Assembly: GCA_963827065.1 (NCBI GenBank) | Contig: CAWGZM010000008.1 | Span: 248,001 to 312,000 of the forward strand | From: JACVRW01 sp963827065 | GTDB lineage: Bacteria > Actinomycetota > Thermoleophilia > Solirubrobacterales > Thermoleophilaceae | Direction of reading: 5' to 3' | DNA: 64,000 bases | Shown: positions 8,509 to 17,167 of the stretch, in pieces | Position numbering within the stretch: position 1 is the stretch's first letter | Layout of the letters: each line of letters opens with the position of its first letter | Translations under genes and position numbers: made by a program | The notes under the pieces: model-generated | What the model saw: the letters and a program-made list of their open reading frames with translations, nothing else | Database searches by the model: none | Told to the model about the DNA's origin: nothing

Positions 8509-9357
8509 TCAGCCGCTGACGCCGCCGCCCTCCGGCAGGCGGGCGGCGAGGTACGCGCCCGGGGTCATCCCGGAGAAGTCGCGGAAATCGCGGTTGAGAT
8601 GGGCCTGGTCGTAGTAACCGCAGTCGAACGCGACCTCGGCGAGCCGCGGCTCCGGCGTTCCGATCAACGCGCGCGAGACGTTCTCGAAGCGCAGCACGCG
8701 CCCGATCGTCTTCGGCGGCATGCCCACCTGCTCGCGGAAGCGGGCGATCAGGCGACGGTGGCTCCAGCCGAGCTCGGTCGCGAGGCTGCCGACCGCGACC
8801 CGGCCCTGGGTCTCCCGCAGCTGCTGCCAGGCCCAGGCGACCCCCTCCGAGGCCGGACGCGCCTCATCCACGCGCGCAGCGATCAGTCGGTCGAGCAGGT
8901 CGAAGCGCGCCTCCCAGCCGGCAACGTCCCAGAGCCGGCCCACCAGTTCCTCGGCCCCGCGGCCAAGCAGATCGTCCAGCTCGACGACCCGGTTCGTGAG
9001 CTCGTCCATCGACAGCCCGAACAGCCGGTGCGCGCCGAGTGGAGTGAGCCGCACCTCGATGCCGTGCTGGTAGCCGTCGTGCTCGACGAGCGCGTGGGTG
9101 TCGTGCAGCGCCGCCACGAAGGAGCCGTGGGAAGCGGGCGGCCGCGATCCGTCGCGAACGTCCGGCAGCCGCAGCGTGGTGTCGGGGCTGATGATCAGCG
9201 TCACATCGCCGGTCGGGACCTCGCGCCTGACGAGCGGCTTCGCCGTGCGCTCGACGTAGCCGGTGTAGTTGCGGACGTGCTTGCGCAGAGGCGCGGCGGC
9301 GTCACGGGTGACCATCTCCCAGCTGAGCTGGGGGGACTCGTAGCGAGCGACCGGCAT
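8509..9357 (-). CDS. AraC-family transcriptional regulator
   Basis: A 282-residue regulator: an N-terminal AraC-type ligand domain (DUF6597-like, about 20-150) and two C-terminal helix-turn-helix motifs (about 185-275). The first HTH is in VGSLATELGWSHRRLIARFR, the second in LAEVAFDCGYYDQAHLNRDF, which carries the classical AraC signature (G-Y-x-D-x-x-H-x-x-R-x-F). The inducer is unknown. Start ATG 9355-9357. It may control itself or the adjacent VOC gene. Confidence 0.88.
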   Translation of the reverse strand: MPVARYESPQLSWEMVTRDAAAPLRKHVRNYTGYVERTAKPLVRREVPTGDVTLIISPDTTLRLPDVRDGSRPPASHGSFVAALHDTHALVEHDGYQHGIEVRLTPLGAHRLFGLSMDELTNRVVELDDLLGRGAEELVGRLWDVAGWEARFDLLDRLIAARVDEARPASEGVAWAWQQLRETQGRVAVGSLATELGWSHRRLIARFREQVGMPPKTIGRVLRFENVSRALIGTPEPRLAEVAFDCGYYDQAHLNRDFRDFSGMTPGAYLAARLPEGGGVSG

Positions 9358-9383
9358 GCTCCGAGGGTAGCTCCGGCCCCGGC

Positions 9384-11237
9384 TCAGGGGAACGGGAGCC
9401 AGGCCTCCTCGGCCAGGCTCGCGAGGTCGTTGCGTTCGATTCCGACGTCCGAGATCGTGACGAGCCGGCCGCCGACGACGAGCGAGCGGCGCACCGGCCA
9501 CTGGTCCCCGTCGCGCACGTGGCTCACGCGGCCCGCCTCGGCGATGCCCGCGGCCCGCTCCACCTTCAGCCCCACGGCACCGGCGAAGCGCTCGCGTCCC
9601 CAGGACTCGAGCGGCAGCACGGCGAGCCTCGATGGCGCCCACCAGAGGAACGCGTGATGATCCCACTCAGCCTCGCTCGACCCCCCGTCCGCCACCGCCC
9701 ACTGATGCAGCCGGCTCGGCCGCGCCGGGTCGGAGACGTCGAACAGCGAGACCTGGGTGCCGAGCGTCGTCCCGCGCTCGGAGGCGTCCTGGCCGATTCC
9801 CAGCAGCAGATCGGCGGCCAGCGGGTGCAGATAGGCCGAGTAGCCGCGGATCTTGAGCTCGCCGACGACCCGTGGGCGCGCGGGCTCCGAGAGGTCGAGC
9901 GTGTAGAGGGGGTCGACCTGGCGGAAGGTGACGACGTAGCCCACGTCACCGATGAAGCGCACCGCGTAGATGCGCTCGCCCTTGCCGAGGCCGCCGACCT
10001 GGCCGACCGGCGCCAGGACCCCACTCCGCTCGGCGAGCGTGGTCACCCGGCTCTCGCTCTCCGAAGCGATGCCGACCGTTGTCGCCGCCCGCAGTACGTC
10101 GCCGTGCTCCGACAGAGAGAACTGGTTGAGCAGCTGGCCCTCGACCCGGCCGCTCGCGCGGTAGCTCGTGCTCCGTGGGCCGGAGGTGGCGAACTTATGG
10201 ATCTGCGTGCGCTCGCCGGGAAGCATGGCGTCTTCGGCCGACCACTTCGGCGTGGCGACGTAGAGCGCCTTCGGCGACGCGTAGACGGTCTGGCCGCCCG
10301 CCATGACGGCGTCGGAATCGACGGCGGGCAGGCCCTTCGCCATGTCGATGGTGAGCACGCTCAGCATGTCGATGCCGGAGTGGAGCGCCGGCCGGAGGAC
10401 GCGCCGGCAGCGCGCGGCGAGCCGGAACCGTGGGCGCCCGCCGGTCGCCCTCCTGAGGACGCGGCGCGGAAGCCAGCCGCGCAGCTGGGTACGGAACTGC
10501 GGCTCGACGACCGCCCGGGGCCGCGTCCAGATCACCACGCGCGCGCTGTGTCCGGTGAGGCGGGAGCTCACGTGGCGCCCGCGGATGCGCTCGGTGCGCA
10601 GCACGCGCATGGCCGCCGGGCTGCTCACATCGACCTCGGTCAGCTGGGTCACCTCGTCGCCGTCGCCGGGCAGGATTCGCCCGCCCCCGCTGCCGAGCGC
10701 CCCGGTCTGCGAGATCACGAGCAGCCGGTCGCCGTCAAGCAGGAGCTGGTGGCCGAAGCCCTCGAGCGGCAGGCTGCCGAGCAGCTTCAGGGCACCGGCA
10801 TCGACGGCGTGCAGCCGCTCCCCCGCGACGACGAAGATGCGCCCGCCCCCCGCCTTCGCCAGGTCGGGCTCGTCGACGCCGACCTCCTGGACGTTCGTGC
10901 CCGAGTCCTCGGACTCGGTCTCGGCCGCGTCGCGGCGGATCGGCGCCGGGGCCGGGAGCGGCTCCGGAACGCCAGGGGCGGGGCTCGGCGGCGGCGCGCC
11001 GATCAGCGGCGTGGGCAGGTCGGCCAGCGGCGGCGCGAGCGCGCCCGGACCCTGCCGCGCGTGGCGCCGGCCGTAGCGGACGAGGCCCCTGCAGGAGCCG
11101 AACGCCTTCAGCCGCACCTGCTTCGCAAGCCGCTGGCGCTTCTTCGCGGCGGCGTCCGCGTCGCCCTCGGCCGCGAGCGAGGCGGCGGGCGCGAGTGCGA
11201 GCGCGAGGAGGGCCAGGGCGGCGGCGAGCCTCGGCAT
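9384..11237 (-). CDS. Secreted beta-propeller domain protein (PF09826-like)
   Basis: A 617-residue exported protein. Residues 1-22 form a signal peptide (LAAALALLALALAPAASLAA), followed by a basic stretch and a Pro/Ala-rich linker. The conserved entry SGTNVQEVGVDEPDLAKAGG marks the C-terminal beta-propeller family widespread in actinobacteria and archaea. Repeated blades are visible, for example LLLDGDRLLVIS, VTQLTEVDVSSPAAMRVL, YTLDLSEPARPRVVGELK and VSLFDVSDPARPSRL, with the recurring D-x-S-x-P-A-R-P blade motif. Function unknown; propellers usually bind or scaffold. Start ATG 11235-11237 is back to back with the cyclopropane synthase. Confidence 0.88.
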   Translation of the reverse strand: MPRLAAALALLALALAPAASLAAEGDADAAAKKRQRLAKQVRLKAFGSCRGLVRYGRRHARQGPGALAPPLADLPTPLIGAPPPSPAPGVPEPLPAPAPIRRDAAETESEDSGTNVQEVGVDEPDLAKAGGGRIFVVAGERLHAVDAGALKLLGSLPLEGFGHQLLLDGDRLLVISQTGALGSGGGRILPGDGDEVTQLTEVDVSSPAAMRVLRTERIRGRHVSSRLTGHSARVVIWTRPRAVVEPQFRTQLRGWLPRRVLRRATGGRPRFRLAARCRRVLRPALHSGIDMLSVLTIDMAKGLPAVDSDAVMAGGQTVYASPKALYVATPKWSAEDAMLPGERTQIHKFATSGPRSTSYRASGRVEGQLLNQFSLSEHGDVLRAATTVGIASESESRVTTLAERSGVLAPVGQVGGLGKGERIYAVRFIGDVGYVVTFRQVDPLYTLDLSEPARPRVVGELKIRGYSAYLHPLAADLLLGIGQDASERGTTLGTQVSLFDVSDPARPSRLHQWAVADGGSSEAEWDHHAFLWWAPSRLAVLPLESWGRERFAGAVGLKVERAAGIAEAGRVSHVRDGDQWPVRRSLVVGGRLVTISDVGIERNDLASLAEEAWLPFP

Positions 11238-11265
11238 GAGCGCAGCCTACGTTAGGTTGCAGGCC

Positions 11266-12489
11266 GTGTTGCTACAGAGCTCGTCCCGCACCGCCCCACT
11301 CCTGACCGAGATCGAGCGCGCCGTTCCGGAACGGCCGTTCTCGATCGAGCTGTGGGACGGCAGCAGGTTGTCCTCGACCACCGGCGACGGGCCGACGTTC
11401 AGCGCCCGCTCACGCAAGGCGCTCGCCCACGCCCTGAGGGCGCCGGGCCAGCTCGGGCTCGGCCGTGCATACGTGTCGGGAGAGCTCGAGGTCGACGACA
11501 TCGACGCCCTGCTCGACCTGCTCCGCAGCTGGCAGCCGCCTCACATCGACGGCCGCGAGCGGGCCCGGCTGATGCTCGCCGCCGCGCGCGCATGCGGCAT
11601 CGTGCGCCCGCCGCCCATCCCGGCGGCGGAGCTGCGCCCGCGCGGGCGCCGCCACAGCCGCGAGCGCGATGCCCGCGCCGTGCGCCACCACTACGACCTC
11701 TCGAACGACTTCTTCGCTCTCTTCCTCGACGAGTCGATGACCTACAGCTGCGCCCTCTTCTCGCGCGGCGCGACCACGCTCGAGGAGGCGCAGCAGGCCA
11801 AGCTCGCACTCGTCTGCGAGAAGCTCGCGCTCGAGCCGGGCCAGCGCGTGCTCGACATCGGCTCCGGCTGGGGCAGCTTCGCGATCCATGCGGCTCTCAA
11901 CCGCGGCGTCGAGGTCACCGGCATCACCCTCTCGGAGCCGCAGGCCGAGCTGGCGCGCCGGCGCGCCGAGGAGGCCGGTGTGGCCGACAAGGTGGACATC
12001 CGCGTCATGGACTACCGCGATCTGTCGGACGAGCCCTTCGACGCGGTCTCCAGCATCGGGATGGTCGAGCACGTCGGCAGCGTCCAGATCGACGCCTACG
12101 CGCAGCAGGTCGCGCGGCTGGTGCGCCCGGGCGGGCGCGTGCTGAACCACGGCATCGCCCGCGTGCGCCACGGCGAGCCCGAGGCCGGCCCCTTCTCAGA
12201 GCGATACGTGTTCCCCGACGCGGCGCCGCTCCACCTCTCGCGCATCGTGTTCGCGATGGAGCGCGCCGGGCTCGTGACCGACCACGTCGAGGGCTTCGCG
12301 GACGACTACGCCGAGACACTGAGGCACTGGGCCCGCCGGCTCGACGAGCGGCTCGACGATGCGATCCGCATCGGCGGCGGCGAGCGGGTCCGCGTCTGGC
12401 GCCTCTACCTGCGCGCCGCCCGCAACGGCTTCGAGAGCGGGTTCACGAACGTGTACCAGGTGCGCTGCGGGCGGCCCGAAGGGCCGTAA
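11266..12489 (+). CDS. cfa: Cyclopropane-fatty-acyl-phospholipid synthase family methyltransferase
   Basis: A 407-residue class I SAM-dependent methyltransferase that adds a methylene bridge (or methyl) to unsaturated acyl chains of membrane lipids. Visible: the SCP-like N-terminal domain, VRHHYDLSNDFFALFLDESM (lipid/active-site region), MTYSCALF, motif I VLDIGSGWGSFA, and EHVG with the catalytic Glu region. GTG at 11266 is preferred because the longer ATG at 11236 would overlap the start codon of the divergent propeller gene. With the nearby desaturase it points to active remodelling of unsaturated membrane lipids. Confidence 0.9.
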   Translation: MLLQSSSRTAPLLTEIERAVPERPFSIELWDGSRLSSTTGDGPTFSARSRKALAHALRAPGQLGLGRAYVSGELEVDDIDALLDLLRSWQPPHIDGRERARLMLAAARACGIVRPPPIPAAELRPRGRRHSRERDARAVRHHYDLSNDFFALFLDESMTYSCALFSRGATTLEEAQQAKLALVCEKLALEPGQRVLDIGSGWGSFAIHAALNRGVEVTGITLSEPQAELARRRAEEAGVADKVDIRVMDYRDLSDEPFDAVSSIGMVEHVGSVQIDAYAQQVARLVRPGGRVLNHGIARVRHGEPEAGPFSERYVFPDAAPLHLSRIVFAMERAGLVTDHVEGFADDYAETLRHWARRLDERLDDAIRIGGGERVRVWRLYLRAARNGFESGFTNVYQVRCGRPEGP

Positions 12490-12569
12490 ACAGCGGCTGG
12501 AGAAGGGTCGGTGCCCAGGGGCGGCACTTCCCGGCCTACCGGCCTGGTGCCCCCACCGGGTAACGCGCC

Positions 12570-13421
12570 CTACAGCCCGAAGAACTCGACCGCCCGCTCC
12601 GCCACCAGCTCCGGCCGCTCGTCCACAACGAAGTGGCTTGCGCCCGGTACCGGCTCGAGCTCGACGACAGCCGACTGGGCTGCCGCCGCCCTGACGGTCC
12701 GAAGCGGGATCACCTGGTCGCGGTCGCCGAAGAGCAGGAGCGTCGGCACCTCGAGGTCGGCCGCCCGGTAGCGGCCGCGCAGCACCGGCACGGTCTCGCG
12801 CAACAGGAAGGTCCGGTATAGGAGCTCGGTGGCGCGGCCGCGCTCGCCACCGAGGCGGTCGGCGAAGGCGTCGATCTCGGCGTCCGACAGGGCGCGCGTG
12901 CTGGCCAGCCCGAGCCGCGCGAAGCGGCGGCCGAACGCGCCGCCGAGCCTCGGCAGCGAGAGCGCGGCCTGGTAGGAGAGCCGCCACAGGTCGAGCGGGG
13001 CGCGCGGGTCGCGCGACGGCCAGGGCGGCACGATGTTGCAGGCGACGAAGCGCTCGACGCGCTCACGCTGATGCAGGCAGAGCAGAAAGCCGATCCAGGC
13101 GCCCCAGTCGTGCCCGATCATGCGCACGCGCTCGAGACCGAGGGCGTCGAGCAGCGTCAGCACGTCGCGCGCCATCGTCTCCTTGTCGTAGCCGCCCGCC
13201 GGCACGCCGGACCAGCCGAACCCGCGCAGGTCCGGTGCGATCACGCGGGCGTGCGGTGCGAGGCGCGGGATCACCTCACGCCACAGGTACCAGTGCTGCG
13301 GCCAGCCGTGGAGCGCCAGGACCGGCTCGCCCTCGCCGGCCTCGGCCACGTGCATGCGCAGCCCGCCGGCGTCGACGTAGCGGTGCTCGACGCCGGGGAC
13401 CTGCGGGAACTCGTCCACCAC
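12570..13421 (-). CDS. Alpha/beta hydrolase (epoxide hydrolase/haloalkane dehalogenase-like)
   Basis: A 283-residue alpha/beta hydrolase. The oxyanion segment LALHGWPQHWYLWREV, the nucleophile elbow MIGHDWGAWIG (Asp nucleophile), the acid in LLLFGDRDQVIP and the catalytic His in PVPGASHFVVDE make a full triad. HGWP together with G-H-D-W-G is the pattern of soluble epoxide hydrolases and fluoroacetate/haloalkane dehalogenases, which use Asp instead of Ser. The cap domain runs from about residue 130 to 215. Substrate unknown. Two consecutive GTG codons compete as the start. Confidence 0.88.
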   Translation of the reverse strand: MVDEFPQVPGVEHRYVDAGGLRMHVAEAGEGEPVLALHGWPQHWYLWREVIPRLAPHARVIAPDLRGFGWSGVPAGGYDKETMARDVLTLLDALGLERVRMIGHDWGAWIGFLLCLHQRERVERFVACNIVPPWPSRDPRAPLDLWRLSYQAALSLPRLGGAFGRRFARLGLASTRALSDAEIDAFADRLGGERGRATELLYRTFLLRETVPVLRGRYRAADLEVPTLLLFGDRDQVIPLRTVRAAAAQSAVVELEPVPGASHFVVDERPELVAERAVEFFGL

Positions 13422-13435
13422 AGGGAGCGGAAGTA

Positions 13436-14641
13436 TCAGCGACGGGCGCGCCCCGCACGGCGGTGGGCGGCGCGCCGCGGGCCGCCCTTCGGCCGCGGCC
13501 GCCGGTGGTCGCGTCCTCCGGCGGCGCTCAGCCCGCTCTCCGCGAACTGCGCATGCAGGCGCAGCTCCGACGCGATCCGGCCGACGTCGTGAGCCTGGTC
13601 GTGCATCACGAACGTGATGCCGATCCCAGTGCGGCCCGCGCGGCCCGTGCGGCCGACGCGGTGCACGTAGCTGTCGCGGTCCTCGGGGGCGTCGAAGTTG
13701 ATCACGTGCGTGATGCCGTCGACGTCGATGCCGCGCGCCGCGACGTCGGTCGCCACGAGGGCGGCGAGCCGCCCGGAGTCGAAGCGGGCGAGGGCCTTCT
13801 CGCGCTGTGACTGGGACTTGTCGCCGTGCATCGCGAGCGCATCTACGCCGCGAGCCTTCAAGCGCTTCACGAGCCGGTCGGCACCGCGCTTGGTGCGGAC
13901 GAAGACGAGCGAGCGGGCACCCGGCTCCTCGCGCACGGCCTCGACGAGCAGATCAAGCCTGTCCTCGCGTTCCACCGCCGCGAAGCGGTGCTCGACGCGG
14001 CCGCGCTCGCGCTGCGGCGGCTCCTGCTCATGGCGGCGCGCGTCGCGCGTGTGCTGCCGGGCGACCTGACCCGCCTCACCGGCGAGGGTCGCGGAGAGGA
14101 AGAGCGTCTGGCGCTCGGCCGGAACCTGGGCGACGATCCGCTCGACGGCCGGGCGGAAGCCCATGTCGAGCATGCGGTCCGCCTCGTCGAGCACGAGCAT
14201 GCGCACCCGGTCGAGGCGCACCGCACCGCGCGCGATCAGGTCCTCCAGCCTGCCCGGGGTCGCCACCACGATGTGCGCGCGCCGAGCGAGCTTCGCCTGC
14301 TTCTCGATGCCGACGCCGCCGTACACGGCCGCGACCACGAGGGCACGGGCGCGCGCCGGCTCGCGGAGCTCCTCCACGATCTGGGCCGCGAGCTCGCGCG
14401 TCGGCACGAGCACGAGCGCGGCGCAGCGGGGGTCGTCCGCCTCGATGCGGTCGACCATCGGCAGCCCGAAGGCAAGCGTCTTGCCGGAGCCGGTGGGCGA
14501 GCGAACGAGGACGTCGCGCCCGGCGAGGACGTCTGGTATGACCGCCGTTTGGACGGGGAAGGGCGCCGTGATTCCGCGTGCCGACAGGGCACGCGCTACG
14601 GCGGATGAAACGCCGAGATCGGCGAATGACTGCGTTGACAC
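13436..14641 (-). CDS. DEAD-box ATP-dependent RNA helicase
   Basis: A 401-residue DEAD-box helicase with all core motifs in order: Q motif (SFADLGV...FPVQ), motif I SPTGSGKT, Ia VPTRELA, Ib TPGRLEDL, II VLDEADRMLD, III SAT, IV LVFVRTK, V ATDVAARGID and VI HRVGRTGRAG. The C-terminus is a short basic tail rich in Arg, Pro and Gly that probably binds RNA. Such RhlE/CsdA-like enzymes unwind RNA in ribosome assembly and mRNA turnover, often in the cold. GTG start with AAGGAG upstream. A GC-rich hairpin lies about 20 nt upstream in the leader. Confidence 0.93.
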   Translation of the reverse strand: MSTQSFADLGVSSAVARALSARGITAPFPVQTAVIPDVLAGRDVLVRSPTGSGKTLAFGLPMVDRIEADDPRCAALVLVPTRELAAQIVEELREPARARALVVAAVYGGVGIEKQAKLARRAHIVVATPGRLEDLIARGAVRLDRVRMLVLDEADRMLDMGFRPAVERIVAQVPAERQTLFLSATLAGEAGQVARQHTRDARRHEQEPPQRERGRVEHRFAAVEREDRLDLLVEAVREEPGARSLVFVRTKRGADRLVKRLKARGVDALAMHGDKSQSQREKALARFDSGRLAALVATDVAARGIDVDGITHVINFDAPEDRDSYVHRVGRTGRAGRTGIGITFVMHDQAHDVGRIASELRLHAQFAESGLSAAGGRDHRRPRPKGGPRRAAHRRAGRARR

Positions 14642-14660
14642 TTCTTGCTCCTTGCGAGTG

Positions 14661-14679
14661 CCGCGGCCTCGGGCCGCGG
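14661..14679 (-). promoter_or_regulatory. Leader hairpin upstream of the DEAD-box helicase
   Basis: CCGCGGCC, loop TCG, GGCCGCGG: a perfect 8-bp stem with a 3-nt loop, 20 nt upstream of the helicase GTG. As RNA it would sit just before the ribosome-binding site. The 254-nt gap 14642-14895 otherwise holds no gene. A cold- or auto-regulated leader is known for other DEAD-box genes, but here it is inference. Confidence 0.4.
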
Positions 14680-14833
14680 AAGATCTGGGAGATTCAGCTG
14701 ACCCAGATCGCTATGCGCTCGGAGACGAGAACCTCGTGGGCAACAGCGCCGCCCACCGCACTGACACTAGCGACCGGCAACTTGGATGTGACTCCTCCCC
14801 GATTCCGGGTAGGGAGCCCTAACACTAGGATGG

Positions 14834-14856
14834 GCGCGAGCCGGTTAGGCTCGCGC
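14834..14856 (+). promoter_or_regulatory. Hairpin in the desaturase leader
   Basis: GCGCGAGCC, loop GGTTA, GGCTCGCGC: a perfect 9-bp stem ending about 28 nt before the AAGGAGG ribosome-binding site (14885-14891) of the desaturase. It could be a terminator-like or mRNA-stabilising element. No run of T follows. Function is inference. Confidence 0.4.
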
Positions 14857-14895
14857 TCTCTCGAGCGGCGGTGAAGATCAAGCCAAGGAGGCTTC

Positions 14896-15849
14896 TTGAC
14901 GACGACATCGGCTGACCCACACGTGCCCACGGCCGATGACGTCGAACCGGTCAAACACGAGACGGTTGACCGGATTGCGACCGGGACGATCACGGTGCTG
15001 CCCTTCATCGCCCTTGGGGTGGTCGGCTGGCAGCTCTGGAACGACCTGCTCCACTGGAGCGACGTCTTCGTGTTCGTGATCATGTACCTGCTCACGGGAC
15101 TCGGGGTGACGGTCGGCTTCCACCGCTACCTGACCCACCGCAGCTTCAAGACGAGCAGGCCGGTTCGCGCGCTGCTCGGCATCCTCGGGTCGGCGTCGAT
15201 CGAGGGCCCGGTGATCTCGTGGGTCGCCGACCACCGCAAGCACCACGCCTTCTCCGACAAGGAGGGTGACCCGCACAGCCCGCATGTCGGACACGAGGGC
15301 GGCTGGAAGGGCGCGCTGCATGGTCTCGTGCACGCGCACCTGGGCTGGCTCTTCATCCACACCCAGCGCGGCTCCAGGAAGCGCTATGCGCCGGACCTCG
15401 TGAAGGATCCGGTGATCAGCTGGGTCGATCGCCACTTCCTCGTCTGGGCGCTCGGCGGCCTGGCGCTCGCGTTCGCGCTCGGCTATGCCATCGGCGGCAC
15501 CCTCACCGCGGCGCTCACCGGCCTGCTGTGGGGCGGCGGCGTGCGCTTGCTCGTCGTCCACCACGTGACCTACAGCATCAACTCGCTCTGCCACTTCTTC
15601 GGCCGGCGCCGCTTTGAAACCGACGACCACTCGCGCAACCTGCTTTGGCTGGCGCCCTTCACGCTCGGCGAGTCGTGGCACAACAACCACCACGCCTTCC
15701 CCACCTCCGCCTCGCACGGCATGAGCCGCTGGCCGGTCGACCCGTCCTGGCTCGTGATCCGCGCGATGGAGGCCCTCGGCCTCGCCTGGGACGTCGTTCG
15801 GATCGATCCGACCCGGATCGAGAAGAAGGCGGCCGCTACGGCCCTCTGA
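14896..15849 (+). CDS. Acyl-CoA (delta-9) fatty acid desaturase
   Basis: A 317-residue integral membrane diiron desaturase that introduces a cis double bond in acyl-CoA or acyl-lipid chains. The three histidine boxes are complete: HRYLTH (about residue 77), HRKHH (about 114) and HNNHH (about 258). TM helices flank them in the usual 2+2 arrangement. TTG start at 14896 preceded by AAGGAGG. The second helical pair surrounds LVVHHVTYSINSLCH. It overlaps the convergent SPFH gene by 14 nt. Cold membrane adaptation would fit the helicase and cyclopropane synthase nearby, but this is only context. Confidence 0.93.
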   Translation: MTTTSADPHVPTADDVEPVKHETVDRIATGTITVLPFIALGVVGWQLWNDLLHWSDVFVFVIMYLLTGLGVTVGFHRYLTHRSFKTSRPVRALLGILGSASIEGPVISWVADHRKHHAFSDKEGDPHSPHVGHEGGWKGALHGLVHAHLGWLFIHTQRGSRKRYAPDLVKDPVISWVDRHFLVWALGGLALAFALGYAIGGTLTAALTGLLWGGGVRLLVVHHVTYSINSLCHFFGRRRFETDDHSRNLLWLAPFTLGESWHNNHHAFPTSASHGMSRWPVDPSWLVIRAMEALGLAWDVVRIDPTRIEKKAAATAL

Positions 15850-16690
15850 GCAGCCGCGCCGCGGCCGCCTGCTCGGCGGCCGGCAGCGCCTTCTCGCCCT
15901 TCTCGCCCTTCCCGCCCTCCAACTTGGGCGTATCAGCGCGCGACTCCACGAGCGGCTTGACCAGGTCGAGCGGCAGCGGGAAGACGATCGTCGAGGCCTG
16001 GTTCGCGCTGATGTCCGTGAGCGCCTGCAGGTAGCGCAGCTGCATCGTCACCGGGTTCGGCCTGATCACGTCGGCCGCCTGGGCGAGCCGGTCGGCCGCC
16101 TGGAACTCGCCCTCGGCGTTGATCACCTTCGCCCGCCGGTTGCGCTCCGCCTCGGCCTGGCGGGCGATCGCCTGCTGCATGCGCTCGGGGATCTCCACGT
16201 CCTTGATCTCGACCACCGACACCTTGATGCCCCAGGGCTCCGTCTGGTCGTCGATGATCTGCTGGAGGCTCTCGTTCAGCTTCTCGCGCTCGGCGAGCAG
16301 GTGGTCGAGCTCGACCTTGCCGAGCACCGAACGCAGCGTCGTCTGGGCGATCTGGAGCGTCGCATTCGTGTGGTTCTCGACCTCGACGACGGAACTCCTT
16401 GGGTCCATTACGCGGAAGTAGACGACAGCGGCGACCTTGACGGGCACGTTGTCGCGCGTGATCACCTCCTGGTGCGGGATCCTCATCGTCACCGTCCGCA
16501 GCGACACGCGCACCATGCGGTCGACCGCCGGGATCAGCAGCACGAGGCCCGGGCCCTTCTGGTCGATCACCCGGCCGAGCCGGAACACGACGCCGCGCTC
16601 GTACTCGCGCAGCACCCTCACCGACGCCGCGGCCAGTGCGATCACCGTCGCGACAACCACGCCCAGCACTATCAGTAGGGCGATTACCAT
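15836..16690 (-). CDS. SPFH/stomatin (slipin) family membrane protein
   Basis: A 284-residue stomatin-like protein: one N-terminal TM helix (about 2-22), then an SPFH domain (about 25-185) with EYERGVVFRLGR, PGLVLLIPAVDRMVRV, the long conserved VEIKDVEIPERMQQAIARQA helix and a charged coiled-coil. The tail is Lys/Glu/Gly-rich. Slipins oligomerise at membranes and usually pair with NfeD proteins. That partner is exactly upstream: its TAA lies inside this gene's first codons (7-nt overlap). Start ATG 16688-16690 with GGGAGGAG. Confidence 0.92.
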   Translation of the reverse strand: MVIALLIVLGVVVATVIALAAASVRVLREYERGVVFRLGRVIDQKGPGLVLLIPAVDRMVRVSLRTVTMRIPHQEVITRDNVPVKVAAVVYFRVMDPRSSVVEVENHTNATLQIAQTTLRSVLGKVELDHLLAEREKLNESLQQIIDDQTEPWGIKVSVVEIKDVEIPERMQQAIARQAEAERNRRAKVINAEGEFQAADRLAQAADVIRPNPVTMQLRYLQALTDISANQASTIVFPLPLDLVKPLVESRADTPKLEGGKGEKGEKALPAAEQAAAARLLRGP

Positions 16691-17151
16691 TGCTCCTCCC
16701 ATTCCTCCGCCCTGCGTACCCCCAGGGTCAGTCCGTTCACTCTCTCGACAACGACCGGGTCCCCCACCCCCAGCTCCGCCCCGTCGTCCGGCCAGCTGTT
16801 GCGGGCCCGCCAGAGGGCCCCGTCGACTAGCACCTGGCCGCCCCCGGCGCCCCAGCTGCGGACGACCCCGATGCGCCCGCTGAGCGCCTCGCGACCGGAC
16901 GACACCCGCAGGCGGCGGGTGGCGAGCGCCTTGCGTGTGGCGACAGCGAGCCACAGGCCGGAGACCGCCACTGCCGCGACCATCGCGGCGATGACGAGCG
17001 CGAGCCCGGCACCGGCGCCGGCCACCGCGAGGGCGATGCCACTCACGAGGGCCACCCCGCCGAGCGCTCCCAGCACCCCTCCGGGCAGGTGGGCCTCGGC
17101 CACCAGTAAGGCGGCCCCGACCAGCACCAAGGCCACTCCGACTTCAACCAT
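16684..17151 (-). CDS. NfeD-like membrane protein
   Basis: A 155-residue partner of the SPFH gene. Three to four N-terminal hydrophobic segments (LVLVGAALLVAEAHLPGG, LGGVALVSGIALAVAG, GLALVIAAMVAAVAV) are followed by a soluble OB-fold domain (about 85-150, with GRIGVVRSWGAGGGQVLVDG and DPVVVERVNGLTLGVRR). This is the short NfeD class lacking the N-terminal ClpP-like protease. It overlaps the SPFH start, a nearly universal pairing. Role: membrane microdomain or quality-control assembly, not established for this pair. Confidence 0.9.
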   Translation of the reverse strand: MVEVGVALVLVGAALLVAEAHLPGGVLGALGGVALVSGIALAVAGAGAGLALVIAAMVAAVAVSGLWLAVATRKALATRRLRVSSGREALSGRIGVVRSWGAGGGQVLVDGALWRARNSWPDDGAELGVGDPVVVERVNGLTLGVRRAEEWEEQW

Positions 17152-17167
17152 CTGACTTCTCGAAATG

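Noticed and set aside
9384..9666. Extended AraC frame to 9666 antiparallel to the propeller gene.
   Set aside because: The ATG at 9355-9357 begins a domain of normal length; upstream sequence is the propeller gene's opposite frame.
11236..11265. ATG at 11236 as the start of the cyclopropane synthase.
   Set aside because: It would overlap the start codon of the divergent propeller gene; GTG 11266 gives the normal N-terminus.
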